Positions 35,701 to 47,510 are shown, counted from the first letter of the stretch. The stretch: DNA of 64,000 nucleotides from Anaspis maculata (GCA_949128115.1 OX421962.1:42121745-42185744); one strand, 5' to 3'. Notes: generated by a model from the letters alone, not told the origin. Translations and numbers: made by a program.

Positions 35701-38700
35701 TGCACAGCTTCTTGTTCAAATCAAGAGTACAATCAACCTTGACGATGTTGACGTTTCCATCTGCTATGAATTTTTTGCCCAGCTGCTCCCAGGTCGGGGC
35801 GAGGCGCTTGCAGTGTCCACACCAGGGCGCAAAGAACTTGACGAAACTGACGCCCTGTTCGATGCCATGCTTGAAATTGTCCCCGTTCAAGTTGCCCACC
35901 GCTCCTTCACTCTCACCACCTTGGGGCTCGCCGCCTTCCGATTTGGCCTCGGGCGATCCCAGACGTCTGTTGACGTAGGACTTGAGTTCCTCGTGGGATC
36001 TTTCCCCTTGGTACTTGTCGACCTATGATAATGGCAACAACAAAAAACAGGTATTATTTTAGAGTTTACAGATCATCCAAAATTAGTTTTTCGTATCTCA
36101 ATTTTACAGATAGTAGTGGGTAAGTATTTGAATTTAGATTTAGATTGAAACTGGATCTGAGTGTTTTCTATCAACAGGAAAAAACAGAATAATTAGGGAC
36201 AAACATCAGTATAAATGATGATATCAGTTTTAATGATGAAAATCAATTAAAACCTATAAGAACACTAATATTTTTCCCTTTTTTTATTGAATGAATTGGC
36301 AAAATAAACCAAGTACATAGTAGTTATGTAAAACACGTGTCACAATTCCTTTTCGTAATTCTCGTACACTCAGGGGCGGACTTGGGTTTTGTGGCGCCCT
36401 AGTCATGACTGAATTGACCGCCCCTTCCACTTAGAGAGGTGTGTTTCAGGGAACTAGTTTGTGTTCATATTTTCAGAGCACTAACTGCTGTTGAGGATAA
36501 TGAGTGGTTTTTGATCAAGAGTTGACACAAATTATTGAAAATTGAACAGAAAAAAAATATGCGAACGTGATTTTCGTGGAATAAAAATAAATTCACGCAT
36601 TTTTTCCAAGAAGACGATGTCGATGCCTTTGGATCTGCCGCCCTAGGCACGTGCCAACTTTGCCAATTGCCAAATCCGTCACTGCGTACACTGCTTACTT
36701 ACTAAACTCACTCGCATTACAATAGTCGCCATTGTAACGCTAGTTTTACAATATAACATTTTTCGCCTTGCAGATAGGAACAAAGTAATCTCGATCTTCG
36801 TTTGATTGAACCAATCACGTGAACAGGTCTAGTGATTCGCGGATGCTGACTTGTGACATGTGCCTACTGAGAGCAGCAACTCGAGACTGAGACTGCATCT
36901 CTGGATCATCTAGCCCCGTTCACGATGGTAATTACTCATGCATTGATTCTAATGCCAAAAGAACGATTTCGTCGATTACATGCTATGTTGTTTTATAAGA
37001 ACTTTACATCATTTTTCTATGGCCCTTTATTCAAGCACAGAAGCACAAAAGTCGACCCTCATGGCCTGGCCTGATACATTGATTTTGAACGTTGTTAGTA
37101 TGGGGGCATAGGTCGTGTCGTGTGCAACTTCGTGAAGATATAAAAGCTATATCTCATTCGATTCCCAGGACATCAAAGACCATGAAAAATGATGGTGGAA
37201 CATTGGGATCCGCTGCAGGCAAATATGGTGGAGGCGCCAAAATGGGCTTCGTCTGGTTATAATAAATTGGCTCTACCTAGTTTATTTTTCAACGGATTTC
37301 AACACCTGAACGTCATTTTGTAGACAAATAAATTCTCTTATTATTTAATACCTAAATTTTCAAAAGATGTTTCGGGAAACTAACAAACCTCTCTTCATAA
37401 AGCTGGGTTACCAGATGCGAATATTCGGACAGAAAATGCGAAATTTTATGTCAAAATCCTCATATTGGCCAATCAGAGCTCTTGAATTCAAAATTTGACA
37501 TACAAAATCGCATTTTCTGTCCGAATATTCGCATATGGGAACGCAGCTTAAGATATGCCAGAATCCGGTCTTTTTGAAGGTCATCCGATATTTTTGAAAC
37601 TTGGCAATGCTACAGATCCTTTCTTGATGTGCTCTTTCCGAATCTTTCGTGTCTCTGCTGTTTTGGCCACCGAAAATTCTTTGTAATTTGACACCTAAAT
37701 CAATCATGTACGACTTACGGTTTTTTGATCATGATGATGTTAATTGTACACCTACAGGATATAACGTAAGGCGTAAGGACGAACTTTGTAAAGGTATAAA
37801 GGAACGGTAATATAGCATTTGGAGATTATCCGATATATTTGAAACTAGTCAACAGTAATGTATCAAGTGCATAGCGACTTGCCGATAATACTGGCCGGAG
37901 ATAAGCACAACTGCTTGTTGTGACGAAAATTTGCACGACTGTGAAGCTTCCAATGGAGTCGGGCATTTATCGATACAACCAACACTCGCGATCGCCTGGC
38001 CAAAATTAACGTGAACTTGTGATATTACTGTAGATTACTGCAGAAGTAAAACACTGCATATGGTAACACAAAAGCGATAAGTGCTTATCTTACACTCATC
38101 GGTTTAACTTACTAGTCTGGGATTGGTCTGAATTATGAAATAAAAGTTTTCTTATTCGTTCTATGACGTCATTTGACATACGTATGCAGGTATATGCGTA
38201 TTCAATAGTCACTATTATAGATTTTGAGGTGGTCATCCGGAACATCCACTTTCCCACCTCGTATCTCTGCCGTTCTGACCCTTATTTTGAAAACATGACG
38301 CCTATAAAACCAAATGTTTAAAAAAATTCGTTTTAAACGTCATAGAAGTTAAAAATTTATATAAAAATGAAAGCTTATTCAATTCTCTAAAATTTGACGT
38401 CTGAACCATCTATGTGCGACTTACGGTTCTTAAGCTGTACTTTTCAAAGTCAATTTGCCCTTGGAGTTCACCCTGTAGTTGCATGACAACCATTAGGTAC
38501 CTTATTGATTCTCTTAATATTAATGATCTGTGGTTGATAACTAATCGTTATTTATGGTTAATAATTTGGCTTGCACTTGGAGCTTAGATCAACTTAGCAT
38601 GCTGATTGATGAAATGCCAAAAGTTGATGATGCATCAGGGAGTTCTAGAAGCCATAACTAAACAAGCGAATATGCCTCATGGGCATGAGGCTCAGTAGCG

Positions 38701-41700
38701 CACTTCCTTTTTCAAGGATTAGTGAACGCAAGATGTTAATTAGGGTTCTACCGTTATTGGGACAGAAATTTCAATATGGCGGCCAAAATAACGTCAGATT
38801 CATGAAATTTGGCTCAAAAATCAAAATGATCGTACTATAGACAAAGGTGAGTTCCAAGTTTCATGAAAATCGTTCCACTAATAAGATATTTCAATATGGC
38901 GGCTTAATGTTGGAATTTGGCTGGAGAATAAGAATGATCATACGAAACAAAGGTGAGTCCCAAGCTCCATGAAAATCGTTAAGTGATGAGAAATTTCAAT
39001 ATGGCGGCCAAGATGGCGGCAGAGCATCATTTGTCCAAAATTGGATGTATTTTGAGGAAGTTCACATCGCCTGTGAATTTCACTCAAATCGGACCACTTT
39101 CAGAAAAATTCAAAATGACGGATCAAAGATGGCGGCCAAGTGACAAAAATCATTGGTCAACTTTATATGGTGGTCACGTACGCATTCGATTGGCGTTTGC
39201 ACCACATCGATATCTCTTTTCGTTGAGGCATAATTCTCTTATTTCTATCACTTTGAAACATGTTCAATATGGAGAATACAAGATGGCGGCGGGGCATCAA
39301 TTGTCAAAAATTGGATGTATCTAATTGAAGTTTATATCGCCTGCGAATTTCACTCGAATCAGACAACTTTCAAAGAAATTCAAAATGGCGGATCAAGATG
39401 GCAGCCAAATGACAAAAATCATTGGTCAACTTTATATGGTGGACACGTACGCATTTCATTGGCGTTTGCATCACATCGATATCTCTTTTCGTTGAGGCAT
39501 AATTCTCCTAGTTCTATCACTTTGAAACATGTTCAATATGGAGAATACAAGATGGCGGCGGGGCATCAATTGTCAAAAATTGGATGTATCTAATTGAAGT
39601 TCACATCGCCTGCGAATTTCACTCGAATCAGACCACTTTCAGAAATATTCAAAATGGCGCATCAAAGATGGCGGCCAAGTGACAAAAGTCATTGGTCAAC
39701 TTTATATGGTGGTCACGTACGCATTCAATTGGCGTTTGCACCACATCGATATCTCTTTTCGTTGAGGCATAATTCTCCTAGTTCTATCACTTCGAAACAT
39801 GTTCAATATGGCGAATACAAGATGGCGGCGGGACATCAATTGTCGAAAATTGGATAGATCTTGATGTGGTACACATTGCCTGCAAATTTCATTTCAATCG
39901 GATCACTTTTAGAGAAATTCAAAATGGCGGATCAAAGATGGCGGCAGAATAACAAAAAACTAAAAGTTAACTTGACATCCTGGACATATGTACTATTGAT
40001 CAGCGTTTACACCACATCGATATATTTCTTCCCCGAGGAGTTATCCCGGGTACAGACGGACGGACGGACAAAATGAAGCTAAAAGCGCCTTTTTCCCATT
40101 TTATGGGAAAGTGCGCTAAAAACCGCAAGTAACACGGAGATGATCGAGATGTCAAATTGTAGAGAATCGAATGAGCTTTCATTCGCATTTAAACGTTTCA
40201 ACCTCAGGTCGACTGAAATGGAAATATTGACAAAAATCTCTTTTTTTTGTTGGGGGGGGGGGGGGAAGGGGGTCATTTTTTCCAGTATGGCAACGAAAGT
40301 GGCAGACTTACAAACCGGAAAAGTATTGATTCGGAAAGAGCAACATAAAGTTTTCAAAGTGAAAAAGTAGAAATTCGGAAAGAGGACCCCAAAGTCTATG
40401 GTAATTGGTAATGTCAAGTTTCAGAAATTTCGGATAACCTTAAAAAGGCAGTATCTTTATAAACACAATTTTAACAGTTTCCCGGTATGTGTTTTTGAAA
40501 TTAGGGTACCTATGTATTGAGGTACAGCAAATTCCTTATTACCAGATGGAGCCCATATTGGCGCCTCCAGCATATTTGCCTTATTCACGATCCTTGATGA
40601 TTCAGGAATTGATTGCGGTATAGCTTCATATATCTTCAAGAAGTCGCAAACGGCAAAGCCTTTTTTGACTCTATGCGCTTCGACTATATTCTAGAGTACA
40701 TAATATTGGTGTAAATAGTTATGCTTATAAAAAAAAAGTAGAGAAACCTGAACACGCTCATCATAACCCATAAAAGGACGCAAATGGCTCTTTACTGTAC
40801 TCAGTGTAGGTATGTTATGTTATTGTACAATGTCTACATGCGTGATCTACATACCATCTAAAGGTGCGTTCAGTCAGCTTATTTAGCCGGAAGTTTTAAT
40901 TTTAGTCGTAAGCGTAGCATCGCTTATTGGCTGATCTGAGGAGGCTGGTTCATGACAGCCAATGAGCGTCGCTGCGCTTACGACTAAAATTAAAACTTGC
41001 GGCTAAATAAGCTGACTGAACGCACATTAACTTACTTCATGAAATGGAACAGAAAATTATAGGGAAGCGGCTAGGGGCTGAGCACTGAGCACCGACATCG
41101 ACTCCCCCTGACGTGAATCTGAATTCATAATTATACAGCGTGTTCAACAATGATTGTCCTTGCCGCCTTTTCGAAATTTGGCCCGCATTAGATATGCGCC
41201 GCTTCAATGAAATCATTTTGGAATACCGTAGTAACGAAATGGGGCCTTGCAATTGAAAAACTCAACGTGAGGTCGCCACTACTGTAGGGGGCGCCTACTT
41301 CGATAAAGCGGCCGTAACGACGCGAAAAACAGGGGAGTTTGAGTAGTTTGACCAGTAACTGACGGTGACTGGAGACGTCAAGCAAGAAACAGAGGTTATC
41401 CAAATTTCAAATCAAGACATAAAATGACGGACGTCGGTCGCTGAAGCGTCAACGCCGTCAAAATCGTCGAATTTGCCCCCAACGGTCGTGGCGCCCTCGG
41501 TGTGTAAAAGTGGCAGTGCAAGGCCCCATTGATGATCGTTACGTCACACTGACTGATAAAAAATCTGAGGTTAACAGTGACAGCATTGACGGCTCATCCA
41601 TTCCCGTTCCGTCAGGTTGCTTGTTCACTATTTACCAGCAGTCAGAGCCGTCACTGTTAGCCTCAAATTTGATATCAGTCAGTGTGACGTGACGTCCATC

Positions 41701-44700
41701 AACTTCGTTACTACGGTATTCCAAAATGATTTCATTAAAGCGGCGCATGTCTAATGCGGGCCAAATTCCGAAAAGGCGGCAAGGACAATCATTGTTGAAC
41801 ACGCTGTACAAGCAAAAATTTTTGTTTGGGTTAAATTAGACCGGGACAGCGCGTACGCAGTCCCGACTACCAAAAATTGTGCGCCCGAGTTATCCGCATT
41901 AGGGATAATCGCAGGGGTCAGCCCGACCGTTGTGCAATGGAAGGGCCTCGTCCCGGGGGAACCGCCTTGTTGATCACGGTTAACCCCTACGCCAGGTAAG
42001 TATGCTTTGTTTGGCGTCCTTGAAATCCTTTATTCAAAATCCGACGGTTCAAGCAGGTGAGAATGTCTATTAGTTCCATCTATACGTCGACCAGTCAACT
42101 TGTGATTCTCTCAAAAGATACATCTAACTTTGGAACAAATTGATGTGAAAAGACTTTTTTTAAATTTAAAGCGAGAGAGAGAAACAATCACCTTCAAAGT
42201 TGCCCCAATTTTTAGCAAAAAACATTAAAAAGTTAATTGAAATTATGAAACTATTTTAAATGTTTAGTTTTATTAAAAAATTCAAAATTGATCGTTTTCA
42301 GGGCGTATGTCAACATTTTATGTGCAAAGCAATTCGAAATTGGCCAATAATCAATTTTTTGTCCCCACTAATTTCGAACCAAGGTGAACGTGTCATTGAC
42401 ATATTGTTGAAATCAGAAAAAGCCTCTATCAGAATCCCCTTTAAAAAGTAGGTATTATAGGTATGTTGCCATTTGAAAAAAGTTGACATCGTGGCTCAGG
42501 AGCTTCTCGAATTGAACATTTTCATTTAGTCAGGTCAGGTCATAGTTGGTTTTGAACCATTTAATTTGATGGTTGAATTTTGGAAATCGGATGACGAATA
42601 ACGATTCAACAGCCCTGACCGTTTTTCGTACAGCTATCTGTATAATATGTACAGGGTGATTACGAAGATCCCCCCGAGATCCCCCCGCCAAATGAGGCTC
42701 CCCCTTTGAAATAATCTGGAAAGAAAAACTTTTCTAGAGCATTTTTTCCCGTAAATTTCAAAACTGAAATCTATTATTATTTTACAACCTTATTACAGGG
42801 TGTTAGGTACTGACAAACTGCAAGTGATGATTCTACATTAAAAATCAAGTCGAAAATAAAACTCATGATCCTGAATTGCTCCATTTAAAAATATACATGA
42901 TGAAGATGACTTTTTGAAAAAAAATTGCGCAACTTTTCAACCGTTGAACCGATTTTGATCAAAAGTTCACTTAAATAAGTCTCTATCAAACTATGCTAAC
43001 GTATTTATTGTGCAATTGCTAAATTTAATACATTCTACAGGGTGGTGAAAATTTCGATGCTCACCATTGGTATCTTAGAAACGGTAAGAGATACGAGGTC
43101 GGTTAAATTAGAAAAAAGTTGCGCATTTTTGTGGCGATTAAGAATCTGAAAAGAAACTTTGAATATTATGATTGGTTTACGATTTATCACGAAAAAACTG
43201 AAAATTTTGATTTCAGAAATTATTTTTTATCTTTTCAACCATTCAAGCTCTTTCAATCAAACTTGGTAGTTTTATGTTTTTGATCACTCCGAGTCGATCA
43301 ACGTTAACAGAAATTTCTCAGACCTTCTAGATGTCAAATTATGATAGTCAACTTTTGTTTTTCTTATGGCCGCCATATTGGATTTTTGCAATAATACGAG
43401 GTGTTTATAAGAAACTGTGATCGCGGCAGGCATGGGTCAGGCCGAAAAACGCAGCAACAGGTGCAATTGTAGTGATCGAAAGCGGATTCCAAAGGCGATG
43501 CGATCACAGACGTTTATAAACACCTGGTAGATAGAGAAAAAAATTAGCTTTCCGAATTAGTGACCAACATGTTCTTTTTATGACATTTTTAGCGTCAAAT
43601 TTTGAAATTTTCGTAAATTATTGACAAAATCGGGAATGCTTTGAAAAACAATTGAAATATTATCAATAGCAACTACAAAAAAAGACAGATTGTGTTCAAT
43701 TAACGTATCTAAGGCCTCGATACCAAGTTGCAGGCGCAAAGTTTGGGACGGCGTAACTCGCCAAATACGCGGTCTGATTGGTTGGTATCCGCCGTTGCTA
43801 TGGTAACGGTACTTACGGCGGTCTCAGACCCAACTTGGTATCGAGCCGTAACTTCTTAATCGTGTTTTGTGCTTGTTTGTACCGAGAGTTCATAAATTAA
43901 ATGAGTCAAGGGTGCCTGTAAATTCAAAAACGTGTGTCGAAACTAGGGTAATCCTTACTCATTTTCTAATAAATTTGTCAAACTTTAACAAGAACGATGC
44001 TAGTTCCAACAGACGTTTTTGAACTCACAGACACCCTTGACCCGTTCAGTTTATGAACTACCGGTACAAACAAGCACAAAACACGATTAAGAAGTTAGAT
44101 ACTTCAACTGCACACCATCTCTCACTTTTGTGTTGTTGCTATTGATAATATTTCAATGGGGAACTATAGGCAAAACGGATTGTAGAGGGCGACGTGTTCC
44201 ATGCACCCATATTGACACTCTTGACAGTTATCGTACATAACCTCCCTCAAAGAAATGTACGGAAAGGGAAAAAGTGCTAATGCTCAAAGAAGAGTCGAGG
44301 CGGAAAGGAGCCCCATTGAGAGGAAAAAAAGAGCTGATGGTGCAAAGGTGCAGCGGTACTTAACACGGCACTACCTTTTTTTCACCGCTATTTTTCGTTT
44401 GTCGACTTTTCGACTTTTCTCTGCTTTTTAATTCACGAAGAGACGCAAACTGCTGGTTATATGCTGAGTGCTGACAAATTAAAATGAAATAACACTTCCA
44501 TAGTTGAGGTTATGTACGCTTAAAATGACACTAATGACAGCTGGGGTGCATGGAACACGAGCGCCATTACTTCAGGCGTTTGCCACTATAGTTCCCCATT
44601 GTTTTTCAAAGCATTCCCGATTTTGTCAATAATTTACGAAAATTTCACAATTTGACGCTAAAAATGTCATAAAAAGAATATGTTGGTTACTAATTCGGAA

Positions 44701-47228
44701 AGCTAATTTTTTCCTCTATCTATTAGTGCAAAAATCCAATATGGCGGCCATAAGAAAAACAAAGGTTGACTATCATATTTTGACATCTAGAAGGCCTGGG
44801 AAATTTCTGTAAACGTTGATCGACTCGGAGTGATTAAAAACATAAAACTACCAAGTTTGATTGAAATAGCTTGAATGGTTGGAATCTGGAAAGATAAAAA
44901 ATAATTTCTGGAATCAAAATTTCCAGTTTTTCCGTGATAAATCGTAAACCAATCAAAATATTCAAAGTTTCTTTTCAGATTCTCAATCGCCACAAAAATG
45001 CGCAACTTTTTTCTAATTCAACCAACCTTGTATCTCTTAGCGTTTCCAAGATACCAATGGTGAGCATCGAAATTTTCACCACCCTGTATACCTGGATGGT
45101 TGGGAAATAAACATGAACATGAATTTTTCAGCCTGATGATGCTTTCTTAACGAATGCGAAACGTTACACAACTGAATTAAGTTTTATATACCCAAGATGC
45201 CCTCCCCCTGCCCCCCTACTTCTCCCTTACCTTCCCCCCAGTTATTTCTGAGAACATCGTGATCATATTTGTGAGTTCTACGTTCAGCTTAGAAAAACAG
45301 TTACTTTGTAAAAATGTAAATACAGGCTTCATTTTCGAGATATTTTGGTTTGAACCGAAAAACTTTTCAAAAACAGCAATTCAAAGGGCATAAAAATTAA
45401 AATCCAAGAAAACTCGTGATTTATTGACTGAAATAGATTTTCTAGGTGTCTTAAGTTGTTAAACCACCATTTTTGTTGAGAAACTTGTTTTCAGATAACA
45501 AAATTTTTATGCTCTTTAAAGTGTTTCCAAGGTGTTTTTCGAAGTTTCAAACGCAAATATCTCAGAAATGGAGGCGCTAATAAATTTTTTGTAAAATTCG
45601 ACCTTGGATCCTTTGAAGGAAGCATTTTAGGACAACGAGTTTTCAATTTTTTGACTTCGGGCTCGATACCAAGTTGCAGGCTCGGTTGCAGGCGCAAAAG
45701 TTAGGACGGCGTAACTTGACAAATAGAGCGGTCTGATTGGCCGTTGCTATAATAACCGCACTTACGGCGGTCTCAGCCCCAACTTGGTATCGAGCCGTCC
45801 ATTTTTAATAGGGCATCATCCCTCAAAGTTTGTAACAACCAGTACCTAACACCCTGTATACAAGTGACCCCAAAAAATGTCTATGCGACACCCTGCTAAA
45901 ATTAAATTGTAAAAATTATAGCTTTCAATTCTAAAATGTTTTAGAAATGGTTCTTCTCCATCAAATCATTTCAAAGGGGAAGTCTCCAGTGGGGAGGTGG
46001 GTAGGTATTCTTGTGTGATCATCCTGTTCATAATGTTGGTATAGAAAAATTGACAGGGCGATCGATTTACGCTGAGCTAGGACTGATGATAAGATACAAA
46101 TAGGGATACAAACTATATAAAAGATAACAATTTTACCAAGTTTTAGTTGAATATTCCTACCAGAGACTGCCACAATTTTTTCAAGTTTACTTGTAACAGT
46201 AAAGTTGTAACTTATTGATCCAGTATGTAACTTATACAAGACTAGAGTAAAAGAAAAACTTCACCCATGCAATGGTACAAACCTTTTTGCCATCTTCAAT
46301 CCACAAAAGAGTGGGATATCCCTTGATTTCAAACTGATTACAAATCGATCTGAACTGAGTACAATCCAATTTAGCAATGCTCACGCTTTTCTCAAATTCT
46401 AGCGATTTCGCCAGTTGTTCCCATACAGGCGCAAGTTTCTGTAAGAAAAAAGTGATGATTTGATGAATTATGGCACCAATGAAAAAGAATCAGTAAAATA
46501 ATCTAAGAGTAAATAATCAACAAGTACCTGACAATGACCACACCAAGGCGCATAAAACTTGACAAAGTGAGTTCCAGTGGCAACATGTTTCTCAAAATTA
46601 TCATCATTCAATTCGACTAGGGCACTGATGGGTTGAGGAGCTTTGATTTCATCAGGCTGTTCTTCGTCACCCTAAACAAGTTCAAATTGGACTCGGATTA
46701 AATTGCAGCCTAGAATTGGATTGAACCGCATACTTCTCTGAGCTGTTCATTAATGAACGTTGTGAGAGTGGGTAAATCTCTGGTACCCCTGAACTTCACG
46801 CCTTCTGAGCTTCCAACTTTGAAGAACTTCAGAGTGGGATAGCCAGTAACATCGTGATCTGAACACACAGAGCTGTCTGTAGTGCAGTCAACTTTAGCAA
46901 TTTTTATATTGCTATCATCTTCATTTAGCATTTCAGCTAGTTGTTCCCAAGTCGGACCTAACCTCTGACAATGTCCGCACCTGTGCAAGGTTCGTCATTA
47001 TTCATCAGCATTATTCATTGTTATTCATTGTATCCTTGTTGTACCTACACATAAGCAGCGAATCATGATAACTCACCAAGGTGCATAAAACATAACAAAG
47101 TGATTTTTCTTGGCTATTTCTTGGGAGAAGTCCTCAGTCGTGTACTTGACTGTGTGGACATCTTCATCGTGGGCGAGGGAATTGGAACAGAGAACCACCA
47201 AAACTGCTGCGTAAAAATTGAAATGCAT
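29725..47228 (-). CDS. TXNDC5: Thioredoxin domain-containing protein 5 / ERp46-type PDI
   Basis: Six exons (47228-47077, 46980-46734, 46671-46528, 46438-46283, 36022-35690, 29850-29725) give 385 aa. A signal peptide (MHFNFYAAVLVVLCSNSLA) is followed by three thioredoxin domains with CGHC active sites at about residues 52-55, 177-180 and 301-304, each in an FYAPWCGHC-like context. The C-terminus is HDEL, an ER retrieval signal. TXNDC5/ERp46 (pretaporter in flies) rapidly introduces disulfides into nascent ER proteins. Human TXNDC5 is 432 aa and has the same three-domain plan. Exon 1 ends inside the Trp codon just before the first CGHC. Intron 4 is 10.3 kb and intron 5 is 5.8 kb, both swollen by transposons. 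The start is fixed by the signal peptide. Glucosidase II beta lies just upstream on the same strand. Confidence 0.95.
32271..32920. repeat. 650-bp palindrome inside the hAT composite
   Basis: The ends CTAGGCATCACCCCG and CGGGGTGATCCCTAG mirror each other. TTTCTCGAGAAA-like blocks and a GATAGAGTAATCC pair continue the pairing inward. Confidence 0.8.
32921..34380. repeat. 1.46-kb palindrome inside the hAT composite
   Basis: Starts TAGTTGCAGCGGTACGC and ends GCGTACCGCTGCAACTA, with arms of about 720 bp. The inner third (33480-33850) is nearly perfect (CACCACTCCGCCCAAGAGCA and its mirror). Confidence 0.88.
36371..36684. mobile_element. 314-bp hAT-type MITE, 8-bp duplication
   Basis: Ends CAGGGGCGGACTTGG and CCAAATCCGTCACTG are flanked by a perfect 8-bp duplication CGTACACT (36363-36370 and 36685-36692). 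It is in TXNDC5 intron 4. The tip is the common hAT CAGGGGCG type. Confidence 0.9.
37401..37548. mobile_element. 148-bp MITE with TAA duplication
   Basis: Ends AGCTGGGTTACCAGATGCGA and TCGCATATGGGAACGCAGCT are inverted repeats. TAA flanks both sides (37398-37400 and 37549-37551), as for PIF/Harbinger (TWA) insertions. The arms pair over about 45 bp, including GAATATTCGGACAGAAAATG. Confidence 0.82.
38659..40122 (+). mobile_element. Helentron/HINE-like element with minisatellite, copy B
   Basis: Same ends and order as 10920-12620, but without the MITE insertion and with more minisatellite units: about four long units of 265-280 bp against two to three in copy A. Each unit holds ATGGCGGC...CATTGGTCAACTTTATATGG and CACATCGATATCTC. 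The repeated open frames (e.g. [10 protein letters not shown]) come from the unit and are not a gene. The 3' end has the TTTCCCATTTTATGGGAAA hairpin and GCGCTAA. Confidence 0.6.
40862..41027. mobile_element. 166-bp MITE, TAA flanks
   Basis: The ends AGGTGCGTTCAGTCAGCTTA and TAAGCTGACTGAACGCAC pair for over 50 bp through TTTAATTTTAGTCGTAAGCG. TAA is on both sides. It is a close relative of the ends of the 10984-11478 insertion. Confidence 0.8.
41136..41806. mobile_element. 671-bp palindromic element, TA target site
   Basis: Ends CAGCGTGTTCAACAATGATT and its exact mirror are flanked by TA. The arms continue through CCGCCTTTTCG and TACGGTATTCCAAAATGATT. An inner pair (GTCACACTGACTGATA with TATCAGTCAGTGTGAC) makes the centre a second palindrome. 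It ends 33 bp from the U1 gene. Confidence 0.85.
41840..42003 (-). ncRNA. U1 spliceosomal snRNA gene
   Basis: The minus strand begins ATACTTACCTGGC, the U1 5' end that pairs with 5' splice sites. It keeps stem-loop I (GGGGTTAACCG with CGGTTCCCCC), the U1A loop core ATTGCAC, CTGACCCCTGCGATTATCCC, an Sm site AATTTTTGG and a GC-rich last stem-loop (CGGGAC with GTCCCG). Its 164-nt length equals that of typical U1. Relative to the usual GATCACGAAGG, the U1-70K loop reads GATCAACAAGG, two changes, so it is either a divergent variant or an early pseudogene. A PSE-like sequence lies at the right distance upstream. It lies in TXNDC5 intron 4, in the same orientation. Confidence 0.88.
42047..42066 (-). 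promoter_or_regulatory. Candidate snRNA proximal sequence element
   Basis: Minus-strand TTCTCACCTGCTTGAACC sits about 44-63 bases upstream of the U1 start. Insect PSEA elements lie there and have a similar CCNACTGCTT-like core. No TATA box follows, as expected for a polymerase II snRNA gene. Confidence 0.45.
43713..43848. mobile_element. 136-bp Harbinger-like MITE, copy 1
   Basis: Ends GGCCTCGATACCAAGTTG and CAACTTGGTATCGAGCCG are flanked by a TAA duplication. It interrupts one arm of the large palindrome; the other arm at about 44083-44102 shows the uninterrupted sequence with a single TAA. Confidence 0.92.
44154..44601. mobile_element. 448-bp MITE within the nested palindrome
   Basis: Ends CAATGGGGAACTATAGGCAA and TTGCCACTATAGTTCCCCATTG mirror each other. 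A second inner pair surrounds GTGCATGGAACACG-type blocks near both ends. Confidence 0.7.
45659..45797. mobile_element. Harbinger-like MITE, copy 2
   Basis: Ends GGCTCGATACCAAGTTG and CAACTTGGTATCGAGCCG match the family at 43713 and 48255. It has a small inner duplication (GTTGCAGGC twice). The flanking trinucleotides do not match, so the insertion is older or altered. Confidence 0.8.
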
Positions 47229-47510
47229 TCTGCACCGTTGCGAATAAAGAATGTTTTTATTGTTATCACAGACGTCAGACGAGATCGAGAATGACCGGCA
47301 AAAGATTTGGAATCAAATGACAGGGATGAGGGGCGACTGAAAAAACATGACAGATGTCAATTCTAACTTTGTCACTTTGTTCAGTGTCGCCAATCAACGA
47401 ACTATTAACACTGTTAACTTTATTTTCATTTTCAAATTACTGCTTTCCAGCATAGATACTTTCCAGTTCCACTTCTTTTGGCTCTTCTTGGTCTTGTAGT
47501 CGTCTTGCTA
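47229..47510 (-). promoter_or_regulatory. TXNDC5 5' flank with CRE/UPRE-like box
   Basis: Minus-strand TGACGTC (47277-47271) lies about 45 bases before the start codon. An ACGT core of this kind can serve ATF/XBP1-type factors that induce ER chaperones. This is a single short match and therefore tentative. Confidence 0.25.

Larger units (their letters stand above)
43038..45086. mobile_element. 2.05-kb inner palindromic TA element
   Basis: Ends CAGGGTGGTGAAAATTTCGA and its mirror are bounded by TA. Arms of about 370 bp pair closely (43038-43400 with 44720-45086), and inner arms (ATTCCCGATTTTGTCAATAA type) continue the pairing. A further insertion (44154-44601) sits on one side of the inner arms. 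Confidence 0.85.
42796..45856. mobile_element. 3.06-kb nested palindrome, outer TA element
   Basis: Ends CAGGGTGTTAGGTACTG and CAGTACCTAACACCCTG are flanked by TA (42794-42795 and 45857-45858). Almost all of its interior is a second TA-flanked palindrome at 43038-45086. Confidence 0.8.
36023..46282 (-). other. TXNDC5 intron 4 (10.3 kb)
   Basis: Outside the separately listed elements and the U1 gene, it holds AT-rich DNA without a recognised exon, including 37549-38658 and 45857-46282. A G-run of about 15 bases is at 40252-40266 and a C-rich tract at about 45200-45240. Confidence 0.6.

Noticed and set aside
35493..35978. 161-codon plus-strand frame
   Set aside because: It is antisense to TXNDC5 exon 5, whose thioredoxin CGHC motif and splice sites on the minus strand are decisive.
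38983..40076. Chain of 70-113-codon frames with repeated [14 protein letters not shown] peptides, also near 12050-12574
   Set aside because: They arise from the minisatellite unit of the HINE-like elements; frames break between units and there is no splice or start logic.
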